In this document: in pieces, positions 62,863 to 64,000 of the stretch
Layout: every line of letters begins with the position of its first letter
Position numbering within the stretch: the first letter of the stretch is position 1
DNA from: Natrononativus amylolyticus
Lineage (GTDB): Archaea; Halobacteriota; Halobacteria; Halobacteriales; Natrialbaceae
Assembly: GCF_024362525.1 (NCBI RefSeq)
Contig: NZ_CP101458.1
Span: forward strand, 124,001-188,000
DNA: 64,000 bases
Direction of reading: 5' to 3'
Notes under the pieces: generated by a model
What the model was told of the DNA's origin: nothing
Seen by the model: only the letters and a program-made list of their open reading frames with translations
Database searches by the model: none
Program-made: the position numbers and the translations under genes

Positions 62863-63519
62863 TCACGCGTCGGTCGACCCGCGAACGAGCGAGGTGAAGT
62901 TCTCGAAAACGCGGGCGGCCGTCACGTCGTCGTAGGAGTGGTCCGTCTCGGTCCACCCGAAGTCCCGCTCGATCCGGTTGTGGTAGTCGCTCGAGAGCTC
63001 CGGGTGGAACTGGACCGTCCACAGCGGCGCGTCGCGGTGGCGGGTTCCGAAGTGCGGCGAGTGCTCGGTCCGCGCGATGGTCTCCATTCCCTCGCCGGGT
63101 TCGAGCACGCTGTCGCCGTGAATTGCCGGGACGACGGGCGCGACGCCGTCGAACAGCGGGTCGCCGTCGAAATCGACGGCGACCAGCCGGTGGGTCGGAC
63201 CGACGTGCTCGACCCGGCCGCCGAGCGCGGCGTTTGCGACCTGGTGGCCGAAGCAGACTCCCAACGTCGGGATCCGCCGTTCGACGAGTTCGCGGATCAG
63301 CTCCTGCTGGTCCGCAATCCAGGGCTCGTCCTCGACCTCGTACACGCCGGCGGTGCTTCCCGAGATCACGACGGCGTCGATCCCCTCGAGGTCGGGGCGC
63401 TCGCCCGCGGGGAAGTTACACTCGAGACAGCCGGGGAAGTGACTCGCGAGTTCGTTGGAGTGGTACTCGTAGGCGGCGTCCACCTCGTTGTGGACGACGA
63501 GAACGGTCGGCGACTCCAT
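62863..63519 (-). CDS. Class I glutamine amidotransferase-like protein
   Basis: A 218-residue GATase1-fold protein. The nucleophile is in TLGVCFGHQVA and the catalytic His/Glu in VQFHPELSSD. The N-terminus is VLVVHNEVDAAYEYHSNELA. It may release ammonia for a partner or act as a stand-alone hydrolase; no synthase subunit is adjacent. It is divergent from uvrB. Confidence 0.9.
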   Translation of the reverse strand: MESPTVLVVHNEVDAAYEYHSNELASHFPGCLECNFPAGERPDLEGIDAVVISGSTAGVYEVEDEPWIADQQELIRELVERRIPTLGVCFGHQVANAALGGRVEHVGPTHRLVAVDFDGDPLFDGVAPVVPAIHGDSVLEPGEGMETIARTEHSPHFGTRHRDAPLWTVQFHPELSSDYHNRIERDFGWTETDHSYDDVTAARVFENFTSLVRGSTDA

Positions 63520-63612
63520 AGCTGGACGGACGACCCCGACAATGATAGGTATCGGGGGTCTTCGGGGTCAAGCGTGCCGGTCAAGTAGCTCCGGTCCCTT
63601 ACTCGATTCACC

Positions 63613-64000
63613 GTGAGCGACACTCGAGGCCCCCTTCAGCCGGACCGCCCAGACGTCGAACATCCCTTCGAGGTCGACGCGCCATTCGAGCCAGCGGGCG
63701 ACCAGCCCGAGGCGATTTCCCAACTCGCCGAGGGATTTCGGTCGGGCATGGACAGACAGACGCTCCTCGGCGTGACGGGGTCGGGGAAGACCAACACCGT
63801 CTCGTGGGTCGTCGAGGAGGTCCAGAAGCCGACCCTCGTCATCGCCCACAACAAGACCCTGGCGGCGCAGCTGTACGAGGAGTTCCGGAACCTCTTTCCG
63901 AACAACGCCGTCGAGTACTTCGTCTCCTACTACGACTACTACCAGCCCGAGGCCTACGTCGAGCAGTCGGACACCTACATCGACAAAGACGCCTCGATCA
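63613..64000 (+). CDS. uvrB: UvrABC excision nuclease subunit B, N-terminal part (runs off window)
   Basis: About 129 residues of UvrB are present before the window ends. It starts at GTG 63613 with a hydrophilic leader, then [18 protein letters not shown] and the Walker [11 protein letters not shown] (~55-64), followed by [45 protein letters not shown], which is diagnostic for UvrB. It is the helicase-like subunit that verifies damage with UvrA. A bacterial-type repair gene, but common in haloarchaea. Confidence 0.96.
   Translation, partial: MSDTRGPLQPDRPDVEHPFEVDAPFEPAGDQPEAISQLAEGFRSGMDRQTLLGVTGSGKTNTVSWVVEEVQKPTLVIAHNKTLAAQLYEEFRNLFPNNAVEYFVSYYDYYQPEAYVEQSDTYIDKDASI

Overview
The window is high-GC haloarchaeal chromosome. 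The proteins are strongly acidic, and the markers are archaeal: TBP, aIF1A, PCNA, a clamp-loader (RFC) small subunit, Hjc, an Orc1/Cdc6 protein and a halocyanin. Promoters are mostly TATA boxes about 28 bp upstream of start codons, which implies leaderless mRNAs. Gene content and codon style suggest the Natrialbales, but this is inference and no species can be named from the sequence. I found no rRNA, tRNA, CRISPR array or complete insertion sequence.

Region 1 (1-9200). A truncated membrane protein is followed by metX/metY (methionine synthesis by direct sulfhydrylation; overlapping ATGA; a palindrome in the metY core promoter), an MFS transporter, a Tat lipoprotein halocyanin, an EamA transporter and a class V aminotransferase. 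The last 64 bp of the aminotransferase gene are duplicated 275 bp downstream, across a hairpin-rich spacer. A convergent Tat-exported subtilase follows. Region 2 (9200-15150). An intergenic region with a perfect 20-bp palindrome precedes a lower-GC lipoprotein gene. Next come an NhaC antiporter coupled to a TRAM protein, aIF1A, a DUF7470-like small membrane protein and a Tat-exported beta-propeller protein. Region 3 (15150-25760). This holds a DUF460 nuclease-like protein, RNase Z, a DUF7282-like surface protein, a third RFC small subunit with an altered Walker B, several small membrane proteins, a hotdog thioesterase, the tRNA G10 methylase, TBP, and an HTH-type membrane protein behind an AT-rich leader.

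Region 4 (25860-37950). HisG, a copper P-type ATPase with a promoter palindrome, a GT2 glycosyltransferase, membrane proteins including a SpoIIM-type one, a threonine synthase homologue, an MTA/SAH deaminase, a secreted HAGP-repeat protein and adenosylhomocysteinase. Region 5 (38100-48400). DoxX, a CPBP protease, Hjc, cytochrome P450, an AidB-like acyl-CoA dehydrogenase, an alpha/beta hydrolase, PCNA, an APH-type kinase and RlmE with a TRAM tail. Region 6 (48400-64000). A ribbon-helix-helix regulator, the divergent TatC pair (double-domain TatCt and TatCo with a long acidic extension), LarE, a deacetylase-fold lipoprotein that has lost its metal ligands, a DUF368 lipid-carrier transporter candidate, an HhH-MutS-like ATPase, an Orc1/Cdc6 protein, small conserved haloarchaeal proteins, a GATase1 protein and the 5' end of uvrB.

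Several genes fit together. metX, metY, ahcY and the MTA/SAH deaminase cover methionine synthesis and SAM by-product recycling, though they are dispersed. The Tat translocase pair matches at least four Tat-type signal peptides in the same window. I see no complete new defence or mobile system. The strongest unexplained signals are the duplicated gene tail, the 20-bp palindrome beside the lower-GC lipoprotein gene, and the pseudo-deacetylase.
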